Assembly: GCA_014529385.2 (NCBI GenBank)
Contig: CM043950.1
Coordinates: 77,014,435 to 77,078,434 of the forward strand
Reading direction: 5' to 3'
Origin: Adiantum capillus-veneris
Taxonomy: Eukaryota > Streptophyta > Polypodiopsida > Polypodiales > Pteridaceae
DNA: 64,000 nucleotides
The translations under genes were made by a program, and so were the position numbers. Shown piece by piece: positions 43,327 to 54,477 of the stretch. Within the stretch, counting starts at the first letter, position 1. The number at the start of each line of letters is the position of its first letter. The notes beneath the pieces are model-generated. The model was not told the DNA's origin. It saw only the letters and a program-made list of their open reading frames with translations, and did not search any database.

Positions 43327-44668
43327 GTGGCTTTTGATATCCAAGACAAGGGTGTGTTGTTGCAAACTGCACAGTCCACACCAATACTTGCAGTGATCCT
43401 TCCCCTTTCGAAAACCCTTGTGGTTCACACTAGGCGGACGAAAACACAAAATTAATAAAATACAAATTTGCTAGGACGAATAGGTTTGGGCCTCGCGGCT
43501 TCTTCCATTGTCGTGGGGCACGAATCATCGTAGGTTCAATTCCTTCGTGCATTTTGCGCTGAAAAGTTCATGGACATGGCGAGTGTCCGGACCCACGGGT
43601 ATGAGGCCACCCACTAGCTTGCGGGACAAAAAATAGAGGTTTTCTTTCTAGTTCAACCACGGCATGCCATGAAGGAAAAGAGTCCCAATGAAGTTGGCTA
43701 TTTGAACACTGTCTGAGCCTCCTATTGCATATTACGTACAAGGGTTGAGACACCTGGGATGTGTGTCATGCTCCTAGAATGACATGCTTCACAATACCAC
43801 CAAAGTAGTCCATGTCGACGTAGGATGCTTTGAGGGGGTTTCAAGGATAAGGTCCCTGTCACACTCAGGTAGTGGACACGACTATAAAAGACCCATTTTG
43901 GGCACCCTTCTAGTGACACATGACATACACAATTTACAATTCACTTTCTCATAGTCTCTTTCAGCTAATGGGCTTAGGCTTGACGTAATAAAGCCGATCC
44001 AATGGAAGAAAATCCAACTCTGACGATTGACACCATGCAATCAAACCCAATGTTTCATCTTCATGTTTCTACTTTTGTGCTTGTCCACTATTGATATGAA
44101 TACATGAGGGGTCTACCTTGGTTCGCTTCAAAGAACAGCGGTGGATAAGGTTTTTCCACCTCATCCCAATACATGTCGGAGCACACATGTGTGATAGGGG
44201 CCTAAGCATTTGTCTTATACATCTTAGCCACCTCACTCATAACGGCGAGCATGGCCTTCATAAATGGAGGCACTCGAGGAATGTAAGTACATTTATGGAT
44301 TAATGAAAGTGTTTGAAATAGCAAATAGAGCATTTCCATGTCTATACTTGGCCTTGATGTAGACAAGTCATCTCTCTCACTTTCTTTGTGGCACGCCAAA
44401 AACATTGTCGATAGTCCCCCTCTCTCTCTCACTCCTTTGTTTTCTCCCCTCTTTGTATGTGTGGAACGTTGTTGCTTATCATCATGATGACAATGAAAGA
44501 GCCAATGAGTGCCCATGAAGAGATTGAACCCTTGTAACCAATACAAGAGAGCAATAATCTCTAGGTGAATGTAACATTCAAAGTGAGAGGATTTACCATC
44601 AGCTACTGCTAAGATTGGCCACTTCATCCTCATGAATGTAAGCACCAACTATTGGAACAATCTAATGA
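43327..44668. other. Non-coding stretch
   Basis: No gene recognised. A minus-strand frame of 148 codons (44202-44648) has no recognisable domain or motif. Confidence 0.4.
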
Positions 44669-45155
44669 TTCTCCTCGTTTTGAGACAATTGAAGGTCCTT
44701 TTCCTTGAGCAATGCCAAATCCCATTTCAAGAAGTGGGAGAAAAAGATTGCATGCTACCACATTGGCACACCCACTACCTCAAGACAAGCGACACCCACA
44801 AATGACATAACTACCTAAATTGCTAACTCGGTCGAGGCACACCCACGAATGAAAGCTATCTTGCCCAACCAAAAACGTAATTGGTCACCATCCATATCTG
44901 AAGCTTGATCTCCAATTCAGACTCCAAGCATCTCATGTTTCTCCTTGGTTTGAGCCAATTGAAGGTCCTTTTCCTTAGACAATGCTAAGCACTAATTTAA
45001 GAAGTGGTAGAAAAAGATTGCATCATGCCACCTTGGAAAATCCACTACCTTGCAACTTCTAGGAATGACATAACTATCTTGTCCAATAGACAAAGTCACA
45101 CCATCCATATTTTCACCCTTGATCCCCCATTCAGACTCCTAGCTCCGTTCTCGGT
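44669..45155 (+). repeat. Diverged tandem duplication, unit about 215-270 bp
   Basis: The first copy (44669-44938) starts TTCTCCTCGTTTTGAGACAA and the second (44939-45155) TTTCTCCTTGGTTTGAGCCA. Both contain CAATTGAAGGTCCTTTTCCT, AAGAAGTGG-AGAAAAAGATTGCAT, CACCATCCATAT and ATTCAGACTCC. The second copy is shorter through internal deletions. Confidence 0.8.
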
Positions 45156-45550
45156 CACCAACATACTATCTAACTGGTAGTTAATGCACACAATTTTCTT
45201 CTTTAAAACTAAGCTGCAAGTAGATGTATATTTCTGATGTAATTTTCAAACTCATACAATTTACTAATCTTGAACTTAATATGCAAATGACACATATTAA
45301 TTTGAGTATTAAAAAACCATAAGCAATAATGGTCAAGATAATGGTGTTTCTTTGCTTTTGCTAAGATAGTAGTTAACTTGATAAATAAGCTTGAGTATGA
45401 ACATAAACCTTAACAAGCTAGCGTTATGTATCGAGTTGCAAGTAGATGTATATTTGTAATGCAATTTTATTTCCTAGATTTGATGGGCTTTGCTTTTTTT
45501 TTTCTTTGCTAAAAAAAACTCGCTCGTTGTTTGGTAAAACTCATTGCTTG

Positions 45551-46647
45551 TAATGCATCCTGCATATGATTGACGAGGCTTGCAGGGGTCCAATGAGCTT
45601 CAAGAATGAGCTAGGGGGTCGACCAAAGCAAGAAGGGGGCTAGCTTGGGGGGTATACTATCCCACACACACTGTGATTGTGTGAAGTGCAAAGTGCAAGA
45701 GCTCCATCTCCTTCTCCAATGGGTGAAAGCATGTTAACTTGTCGCGCTTTTTGTGCTAGTTAGCAGTTTCAAGTTAGCACATCTTCAAAAAGTTGGGCGT
45801 CCGGTAATTTTTTTACAAATAATATCAAAATTTTTCGGAGGTTGTACATTTGGATTCCTCATTTCAAGTGCTTTCTATTGATATATCATATGTCATAGAT
45901 CTTTGAGATGTAGCTCAAGTTATTGTACTAGTTAGCATATGTCAAAATTGTGCTAGTTAGCATTGTCCGGGACATGAAAAAGCATGACAGGTTAACATGC
46001 TTTCAGCCCCAAGCTAGTAGAGAACTTGATAGCCTACACCAACACTCTTGGCTATGGAATGAAAATCCAACCAAGAGCCATGCTTCAATGCTTAAGCTTG
46101 ACACCGTCTCCATCTTCATTACTATGCTATTATGTATGCTATCAAGAAGAGTGATGATAAGTGAGGAACTGATTATTTGTCCTATGAAATGTTTCTTCTT
46201 CTCTTCCCTACCCTCATTCCCCGCTAGCTCTCTCCACCTTCGAAGGTGTTTGAGGCCTTGGGACTGAGGCTTGAGATAGTTAATGGTTTTTGCAAAGTTT
46301 ATGTTATACTCGTGATGCATGAAGCGTTCCATCTTCATTGCTCACCTAGGTCACAAGGAACACAAAGATTGTATTGTACCAAGTCTCTCTTGATGGGAGA
46401 ATCTATAATACAAATGCCTATTGGAGAGGGGATTGGCTCCACAAAAATCCGGTCCTCAACTGTTGTCATGTTCTCTAAACTCTCTCTCTTGCAAAAGTAT
46501 TGTTCATGCCAAGTTAACTAAATACTATGTTTATGCTTCTACCATCAATTAAGTTCACCCTCTATTCTCACAAAGTAATTTCACAAAAGTGCATTCTTTG
46601 ATTTCTAATTCCGCTACTCTCAAAGTTCATAGGCCATTTCCTTTACA
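45551..46647 (+). repeat. E2 5' LTR, right part (with MITE inside)
   Basis: It resumes with TAATGCATCCTGCATATGAT, matching 55213 onward. It ends GGCCATTTCCTTTACA before the primer site. A ~289-bp foreign piece (about 45720-46009) is absent from the 3' LTR at 55347. Confidence 0.9.
45720..46009. mobile_element. MITE-like element in the E2 5' LTR
   Basis: The ends are inverted repeats: GGGTGAAAGCATGTTAAC on the left (45721-45738) and GTTAACATGCTTTCAGCCC on the right (45991-46009), differing by one base. The empty site is CTCC-AAGCT in the other LTRs; CCAA on both sides may be the duplication, but its length is ambiguous. Inside, GTGCTAGTTAGCA or a one-base variant occurs three times (45753, 45925, 45950). 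It is non-coding, and the superfamily is not determined. Confidence 0.85.
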
Positions 46648-46648
46648 T

Positions 46649-46660
46649 AGGTATCAGAGC
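46649..46660 (+). other. E2 primer-binding site, one base changed
   Basis: AGGTATCAGAGC against TGGTATCAGAGC in E1. The position just after the LTR end is as expected. Confidence 0.85.
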
Positions 46661-47059
46661 ATTTGGTTTCTCTTTTCTTGCTTAAGAAGAGAGGTCCTTA
46701 AGTAGCCTATAAATAGTTAATTTTTTAAATTATATTAGGGTAAGTGGGATTGGGATCTATTATCGGTTTTGTTGAGCCTACCAAGTGGGATATGGTGCAC
46801 ACTTCAGGAGCTTTGGTCTTAATAATGGAGTCTTTTTAGCTTGTCTATAGTTTTACCATTATTGAGCCATAAGAAGTCTGAAAGGAGTTAGCCCTTGGCA
46901 ACTCTGCAATATTAGACCCACTCCACTACTCTCTATAATTAACCAATTTGAGCCATGGATGTAGATACTTAAGTGTCGAATTTCAAAGGCTAAGAGGAGT
47001 AGCAACTAAGGTTTTGAATTTCCAAAGGATACACTAAGTAAGTACTCAAATTTTGTTAG

Positions 47060-47995
47060 CAATTTTGACAATAACCAAGAGAGTAGAATTAACATCGATA
47101 ATGTTGATTTTTCACATGAAGGTGCTAATGATGATGCCCCCATGTTTGTCAATTATCTTGTTACTAGGTTGTAGCAAGCTATACGCAACCCTCCTTTGCA
47201 AGCCGAAGTTACTCAACAACTTCGTGCTATGGGATTTCAACTCCTCTACAAGAGGAGAGAGAGCTTAGGAGGCCTTTTGATGAGAAACCCAAAAGAAGAC
47301 TCTCTCCCATACGAGAGGAGGATTTCAAAGAGCAATAAAGTGATGAATCTTTAAGTTCCTCTGAAGATGTGGCTCCACAAAGACGGCGGTCTAGATGATC
47401 TCCAACTCCTCCCAAGAGAAAACGATCAGCCCACAATCCTTCTCCTCATCACCTCAAAAGGGAAGAGAGTAAAAGAAGGAAGAAAAGGGAAAGAAAGAGG
47501 TTGCCCTCTTCTCCTTCTTCTTCACCTTTCTCCTTTTTTTGAAAAAAGCTATGGATATTCTCCTAGAGAATACAAGAGGGGATGAAATCGCAAATCATAC
47601 CCTGCATGGAGAAGGTCACAAAAGCTCAAGAAGCTCAAAGAGGGAGGAAAGAGTATCTCTTTTCTCACTATGATGGAACCTTTGGTGCTACTGACAAAGT
47701 GTTTTCCTTCATCCAGCAATTTGTTGCGGCCTTTGGAGACGAGGGCTTCACGGAGTCCTCCAAGCTACACCATGTAGCTATGCACTTCCAAAAATTGGCT
47801 CGTCAATGGTGGGCTAGCCTTTGTGGCAACGATGAAGCCCCAAAGACATGGAAAACTATATGAGTTTCCATCATGTAGCAATTCCTTGCAAGCGATGCAA
47901 AAACTCTCTCATGAAGAGCTTGAAGCATTTTGCAAGGACCATAAATCTTTTAACTGTGGGGATCAAGGACATGGCTATCTTTCTTGCCCCAAGAG
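47060..47995 (+). pseudogene. E2 gag with internal deletion
   Basis: The N-terminus is recognisable (NNQESRINIDNVDFSHEG, APMFVNYLVTRL-stop) and shifts frame. An Arg/Lys/Ser-rich part follows at 47370-47540. The capsid start is YLFSHYDGTFGATDKVFSFI ... KLARQWWASLCGN. At about 47899 the sequence jumps from GCAAGCGATGCAAA to ACTCTCTCATGA, losing about 410 bp present in E1 (26396-26790). The knuckle reads SFNCGDQGHGYLSCP, so its first Cys is now Ser. Capsid and RNA binding are both lost. Confidence 0.85.
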
Positions 47996-48697
47996 AAATG
48001 CTGGCAATGAGACTCCTAGGGCTTTCACCGTTGAAGCTCCAAAAGAGGATGCTCATTGGAAAGGTTCACCTCTCTCCTATGCTTGGGGTAAGGTAAGGGA
48101 GCATGATGAGTTCATCTTGTTTGACCCTAGCTCCACTCACAACTTCACATCAATGGACTTGGCCACCAAGTTGGGCATTCAAGATTTCAAGACTAATGCT
48201 GTAATAGCCACACTACTTTCAAGGCACAGTAAGCCTCCGTTACTTCCTTAATTGGGAAGTTTAGGCTTCGTGTCCCTAGATATGTAGACAAAGAATTCTT
48301 TTTCATCTCTCCTCTTCAACATGAGGATGCTATCCTAGGGGCACCATGGTTCAACCGCATGGCTACCAACATGAAGTTCCCTCAAAGGAGAATCTACTTT
48401 GCCTACAGGAAAAATAACATGTATATAGATTCTGGTGAGTCTGGTCGTACTATACCACTTGTAAATCCTCGTGCTTTTGATAAATCAATGAAGATCTCAG
48501 TTTTTACGCACATGATTTTTGTCAAAGAGTCCCTAAAAGATTCCAATGTTTCATCAAATGTAAATGGTAGGAATCAAGAAGAGTTAGACTTGTCTAATTT
48601 TCTAAAAGGATTCCAAGATGTGTTCATCGATGATATCCCATTGGACTTGCCTCCAAAACGAGGGGATGATGACCATCGAATTGAGCTCCTACTATGA
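47996..48697 (+). pseudogene. E2 protease and linker
   Basis: It reads EAPKEDAHWKGSPLSYAWGK, then the protease core FILFDPSSTHNFTSMDLATK with the catalytic Asp kept. A frameshift near 48230 is followed by FISPLQHEDAILGAPWFNRM in a new frame. The linker ends FIDDIPLDLPPKRGDDDHRI before the RT. It is less decayed at the active site than E1 but frame-broken. Confidence 0.83.
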
Positions 48698-48719
48698 AGC
48701 TCACCGCCTAACAATCCTA

Positions 48720-49376
48720 CTTATCGAGTTTCTCAAGCTCAACAAGAGGAGATCATGAGGCAAGTACAATAATTGGTTTACAAAGGGATGGTGAGACCTA
48801 GCTCCTCTCCCTTTTGGTCTACAGTCATTTTAGTGCAACAGAAAGATGGTATATACCTTATGTGTGTGAACTAGCGGTAGACCATCGAGCACTAAACCAT
48901 ATCACTATCAAAAACAATTTTCACGTGCCTCAGGTAGAAGATATATTTGATAAACTAAAATGCTCTACATAATTTAGTAGGATTGACCTTAAAAATGGCT
49001 ATCATCAAATAAGGATCGTGGATGAAGATATCCTAAAGACCTCGTTTCATACAACATTTCTTCTTTATGAATATCTAGTCATGTCTTTTGGCTTGACTAA
49101 TGCACCAACCACATTCAATCGTCTAATGGAGAAAATCTTTAGACCCTACCGCAAATTCACTGGAGTGTTCTTTGATGATTTCATCATCTACTCCAAGTTC
49201 TTGGAGGAACACAAGCAACATCTCCAAGTGATTTTTCAAGCATTGAGGGAGAACAAGCTTTTTCTCAACCAAAAGAAAAGCGAATTTTTCCTTCAAGAGA
49301 TTCAATACTTAGGTCATATTATCGCTCAAGATGGTATCCATATGGATGCATTAAAGCTAGAGGTAATAAAATCATA
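48720..49376 (+). pseudogene. E2 reverse transcriptase
   Basis: It starts TYRVSQAQQEEIMRQVQ-stop. The middle (48840-49010) is riddled with stops and shifts. From 49018 the frame is clean: VDEDILKTSFHTTFLLYEYL, VMSFGLTNAPTTFNRLMEKI and the catalytic FFDDFIIYSKF. It continues NQKKSEFFLQEIQYLGHIIA to a stop at 49377. Not functional. Confidence 0.86.
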
Positions 49377-49418
49377 GCCTAATCCAAGGAATCTACATGA
49401 GCTAAGAAGCTTTATTAT

Positions 49419-49940
49419 ATGTGTGCATACTATAGATGCGTCAGAGAAAAATTCTCTGAAATAGCAGGACCATTACATTGTTTAGCAAAGAAGACGTTAA
49501 ATACTGATGGACTGCTAAGGAGAAAAACGCTTTTGACAAGATCAAAGAGAATCTTACCTCCCAACCAGTCCTCATGCTTCCAGATCTCTCAAAGCCATTT
49601 GAGGAATGTGATGCTTGTGGTGATTGCCTCAGAGAAGTCTTGCTTCAAGAAGGGCATACCAGAGCATATGAGAGCCGAAGGCTCAATACCGATGAACGTC
49701 TTAGGAATTTATGAGAAAGAGCTTTTAGCTGTTCTACATGCCCTAGACACATGGAGGCACTATCTATTGGGGACTCCATTCATTTTACGAATAGACCATC
49801 AAAGTATCATGTACTTCATGACGCAAACAAAGATTTTCGACAAACAAATGAGGTGGGAAAATTTTCTTTCGCAATTTAACTTTCATATTGCTCACATTGC
49901 TAGTAAGAACAATCAAGTGGCTGATATACTTTCACGATGA
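49419..49940 (+). pseudogene. E2 RNase H
   Basis: After a frame change near 49615 it reads ARGS-like debris, then, from about 49715, EKELLAVLHALDTWRHYLLG, TPFILRIDHQSIMYFMTQT and FNFHIAHIASKNNQVADILS, as in gypsy RNase H. The point corresponding to E2's own insertion site in E1 is at 49715-49720, within EKELL. Confidence 0.85.
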
Positions 49941-49955
49941 CCAAAAGTTAATGCG

Positions 49956-50472
49956 GTGTCTATAGCAACTCACAATGATCTATCGTCTATGATAGATGAG
50001 TATGCTATTGACCCTGATTTTAGAGACATAATGTTAGCCCTTGCTTTAGGGAAGAAAGAGGAACCAATCACCTTGCAGGATGGTTATCTTCTCCACGACA
50101 ATAGGCTATGTGTTACCCAGTCCCTTCGTGAGAAAGTTATGTATCAATCACATGCTTCTCCCTACGCGGGGCATAGCGGCATTCAACCTAATCTTTGAGG
50201 AGTAGAGACGTATTTATATTTTCCTACCATGAAAGTGGACATAGAAGAGTATGTTTCAAAATGTGTGGTATGCCAAAAGACCAAATATGATAGAGGGAAA
50301 CAACCTGGATTACTCCAGCCACATTGCCTATCCCAAATTCACGATGGGAGAGTATATCCATGGATTTTATCTTTGGATTACCCGAGTCTATCCATGGGAA
50401 TACGGAAATATGGACAATAGGCGATAGGTAAAGCAAGGAAGCACACTTTATTCTTGTCAAATAGACTATTAA
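49956..50472 (+). pseudogene. E2 integrase, first part
   Basis: SIATHNDLSSMIDEYAIDPD leads to the zinc-binding region: the His pair in YQSHASPYAGHSGIQ, then [19 protein letters not shown]. The first catalytic Asp region is present in a shifted frame near 50352 (SMDFIFGL). The sequence is interrupted at TTAA 50469-50472 by a DNA element and continues at 51827. Confidence 0.85.
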
Positions 50473-51822
50473 CACTAGGTTGGTAACCTAACAGGACATA
50501 AAAGTGTCCTTTCAGGGTTTTGAAAAAAACCGCCAAAACCATAGTAGATCCACTCATTTTGTAAAATCCTTTCATGAGGTTATAGTTCAAGGCCTACTAC
50601 ACATGGAAAAAATAAGAAACTTGTAAAATTTATCATCTTTTGGTCACACCAACCCTCCAAAGTTGATGGACCAGTGCATTTTCATCAAAACAGTAATTTC
50701 TTATGTTTTGTTGCATAAAAATAAGATTAGGGATTTTTGTAGGACTTGAGATAAATTCAATGGGTTGGTGATCAGAACATATGATTGCTTCTCACTCACT
50801 ATTTTCTGTTTTGCCAAAATAAATAAGTACAAAAAAGTTGAATTTTTACCATTCTGTAAACCTATCATCAAAGTTTCTATAGCCACACTCAATACAAATA
50901 ATATATGCATGTTTTCTTAGTTCCCTATTGTCCTTTATGTTCATAAGGAGCCATGGATCATGTAAAAAGAATAATACATCTCTTAGCAAGGGGAATCTTG
51001 GGGACAAAGATGAAGTGCTAAATATAGCAAACATGAAAAAACTGGGTTCAAAATTATGAGTTGTAGAATCCCATACAAACTATTCAATATATAGCCAAAT
51101 TTGATCCTTATGACTAGATATGGTTACTACCTACAAAATGCATGTAGTTGTCACAAGAAACTAACAATATTGAAAAAGCTATACTTGATATACTAGAATG
51201 TTTCACTTTCTTCTATAATGAAAAAAATCAACCATCGTTGTATACTATGCAAAATAGGGTATTAGGTGCCCCAAAACTCAAGGAATATTAGCTTTATGTT
51301 ACAATATGCGACATAGAAAATCAAAAATGAATTTGGATATCATGAAATCCACCAAAAAAATCATAGAAGGGCTAAAATTGGCTAAAAAATAGGATTTGAT
51401 AATTTTTGTAATTTGGTCATAACTTACAACTTTAATATTTATTTCTCCCTAGAAGCATCAGGACATGTTGAGGCCTACTAAAGATAGTTCTCTAGCATTA
51501 TAGACCTCACAAAAATGAATTCTAGAGTGGTATAGTTGCAAAAAGTTGAAAAAAGCCAAAAACAGGACCCGTTTTTTCACACAATTTATGTTGTGAAATG
51601 TTGTGCAAGGACAAGGTTAAAGATGGAATTGATATTCCAAAAAAATGTCAAGTTTTTTTCAGCTCATGAGACAACTTTCTAAATAGATAGCACCTCAAAA
51701 TCCATTTTGAAACTCTTGACATAATTCAAGGAAAATGTTCACTTAATAGGACATAAAAGTGTCCCAGGACATAAAAGTGTCCACTTAATAGGACATAAAA
51801 GTGTCTCATTACCCACCTAGTG
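50473..51822. mobile_element. CACTA-ended non-autonomous DNA element, copy 1
   Basis: 1350 bp, starting CACTAGGTTGGTAA and ending TTACCCACCTAGTG, flanked by TTAA on both sides (50469-50472, 51823-51826). The empty site in E1 is GACTATTAAGGCAC (56699-56712), so the 4 bp are duplicated; a TA duplication with an ACACTAGG end is equally consistent. GGACATAAAAGTGTCC lies near the left end (50494) and three times near the right end (51749, 51767, 51791, the last with one change). No transposase or long reading frame is present. It is about 95 % identical to copy 2 by eye. Confidence 0.9.
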
Positions 51823-52325
51823 TTAAGGCATGCCAATTGGCAACTCTCTTCGTATCACAGATTTTCAAAAACCATGGAATGCCAACATCCATCGTGTGAG
51901 ATAGAGATCCTAGAATGACCAATAATTTCTAAAATGTCTCTTTGAAAATCTAGGAACAAGATTGAATTTCTTTTCGGTCTATCACCCACAAACAGATGGC
52001 CAAATTGAGATAGCCAATCTTACGATACTCGATCTACTAAAGACATATGTTACCGAAGTAGATTAACACTCACGATGGGAAAAGTACTTGCCTCTTGTAG
52101 AGTATGCATACAATAATATTATACATACTTCTACGGGAAAAGCACATTTCAAAATCATTGAGGGAAGACATAAAAGTCCCTTGCTACTCGAAGTACATGG
52201 GAAGATCTTCATTGTCAATGAGTATAACTATGACCTACAAGAATCTTTTCAAAATATTAAGGAGGCTATATCCATCTCTCAACAAAGGCAAAAAGCTGCT
52301 GCTGACAAGCACAGAAGGGCCTTAA
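51823..52325 (+). pseudogene. E2 integrase, middle part
   Basis: After the first DNA element the integrase resumes (KHHGMPTSIV-like, then the conserved YHPQTDGQIEIANLTILDLL). It continues PLVEYAYNNIIHTSTGKAHF and EAISISQQRQKAAADKHRRA before the second element at TTAA 52322-52325. The catalytic Glu region is present; stops and a shift precede it. Confidence 0.86.
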
Positions 52326-53644
52326 CACTAGGTTGGTAACCTAACAGGACATAAAAGTGTCCTTTCAGGGTTTTGAAAAAAACCTCCAAAACCATAGTAG
52401 ATCCACTCATTTTGTAAAATCCTTTCATGAGGTTATAGTTCAAGGCCTACTAAGCATGGAAAAAATAAGAAACTTGTAAAATTTCTCATCTTTTGGTCAC
52501 ACCAAGCCTCCAAAGTTGATAGACCAGTGAATTTTCATCAAAACAGTCATTTCTTACGTTTTGTTGTATAAAAATAAGATTAGGGATTTTTGTAGGACTT
52601 GAGATAAATTCCCTAGTTGACTTCAATGGGTTGATGATCAGAACATATGATTGCTTCTCACTCGCTATTTTTTGTTTTGCCAAAATAAATAGGTACAAAA
52701 AAGTTGAATTTTTACCATTCTGCAAACCTATCATCAAAGTTTCTATAGCCACGGTCAATACAGATAATATATGCATGTTTTCTTAGTTCCCTATTGTCCT
52801 TTATTTCATAAGGAGCCATGGAGCATGTCAAAAGAATAATACATCTCTTAGCAAGGGGAATCTTGGGGACAAAGATGAAGTGTTAAATACAGCAAACATG
52901 AAAAAACTGGGTTGAACATTATGAGTTGTAGAATCCCATAGAAACTATTCAATATATAGCCAAATTTGATCCTTATGACTAGATATGGTTACTACCTACA
53001 AAATGCATGTAGTTGTCACAAGAAACTAACAATATTGAAAAAGCTATACTTGATATACTAGAATGTTTCGTTTTCTTCCATAATGAAAAAATCAACCATC
53101 GTTGTGTACTATGCAAAATAGGGTATTAGGTGCGCCAAAACTCAAGGAATGTTAGATTTATGTTACAATATGCGACATAGAAAATCAAAAATGAATTTGG
53201 ATTTTATGAAATCCACCAAAAAAATCATAGAAGAGCTAAAATTGACTAAAAAACAAGATTTGACAATTTTTGTAATTTGGTCATAACTTACAACTTTAAT
53301 ATTTATTTCTCCCTAGAAGCATCAGGACATGTTGAGGACTACTAAAGATAGTTCTCTAGCATTATAGACCTCACAAACATGAATTCTAGAGTGGTATAGT
53401 TGCAAAAAGTTGAAAAAAGCCAAAAACAGGACCCGTTTTTTCACACAATTTAGGTTGTGAAATGTTGTGCAAGGACAATGTTAAAGATGGAATTGATATT
53501 CCAAAAAAATGTCGAGTTTTTTTCAGCTCATGAAACAACTTTCTAGATAGATAGAACCTCAAAATCCATTTTGAAACTCTTGACATAATTCAAGGAAAAT
53601 GGTCACTTCACAGGACATAAAAGTGTCCCATTACCAACCTAGTG
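52326..53644. mobile_element. CACTA-ended non-autonomous DNA element, copy 2
   Basis: 1319 bp, starting CACTAGGTTGGTAA and ending TTACCAACCTAGTG, a perfect 14-bp inverted repeat. It is flanked by TTAA (52322-52325, 53645-53648); the empty site in E1 is GCCTTAACATTC (57174-57185). GGACATAAAAGTGTCC occurs once near each end (52347 and 53613). It has a 13-bp stretch (CCCTAGTTGACTT near 52611) that copy 1 lacks. Same orientation as copy 1 and only 0.5 kb away. No coding capacity. Confidence 0.92.
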
Positions 53645-54118
53645 TTAACATTCAAAGAAAATGATTGGGTCCTACTTTAGTTTCCCAAGGCTCGATTGAG
53701 GCAAACGACGGGCAAAAATCCTACGGGCCATCAAAAGTATTATGTTAACTTAGCAAAAAGATACAATGATCCTTTTCAAATTGAAGCCAATTAATGAGAT
53801 GGCTTATCAACTCAAGTTGACCAACCATTGGCTCATACACAATGATTTTCATGTGAGCCTACTTAAGCCCTACAAAGGAGAGCCACCAAATGAACCAACT
53901 ATTGAAGACCCTCCCAAAATTGAAGACCAAGAAGAGGTGCTACAACCCAAAGTTATCCTTTGGCACATGAAGACAAGGTACTACGACATGGTAAGATTAT
54001 CAGACAGTATCTTATTGAGTTTAAAAATTATCCTTTTGAAGATGCTAGATGGATTCAAGGAATACAGTTTAAGGATAGTATGAACCTTTTCAATGCTAAC
54101 AATGCTACATTAGAGTAA
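53645..54118 (+). pseudogene. E2 integrase end and chromodomain-like tail
   Basis: It continues TFKEND..., then MAYQLKLTNHWLIHNDFHVS, LLKPYKGEPPNEP and [13 protein letters not shown], the usual gypsy integrase C-terminal end. The following chromodomain-like part (compare E1, QYLIKFKNYLFEDARWIEG) is present but out of frame to about 54118. Confidence 0.8.
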
Positions 54119-54477
54119 GCAAATGTATAAATTTCTTTTAAATGACCAATGTTTTTGTCTTATAAAACTAGTTCTCTCTTTTTATTGTGCACAAATTTAA
54201 GTGGTATGCATACTTAGAATCATGTTCGTGATGACGACGTCTCTCAAACACCAAGTAGAATTTGTCACTCTACTTGGGAGAATGAAATGGACTAAAGAGC
54301 AGACATGATTGCGTCATCTATGTCTCCCAAGCACCAAATGGATTATTCATCCATATTGGAAAGATATCCTAGGGTAAAAAGGGATCCTTTACCAGCTAAG
54401 CAAGATTAACTAATGACTAAGGTTTTATCTCTTCTACCTCATAATCAAGGACGACTATGATTTCAAGAGAGAGATAA
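54119..54477. other. E2 3' untranslated region and polypurine tract
   Basis: Non-coding. It ends in AAGAGAGAGATAA (54465-54477), the polypurine tract directly before the 3' LTR. E1 has a matching region at 57650-58003. Confidence 0.75.

Noticed and set aside
43525-43560. GGTTCAATTCC resembling a tRNA B box
   Set aside because: No acceptor stem, anticodon arm or A box at the right distance, so not a tRNA gene.
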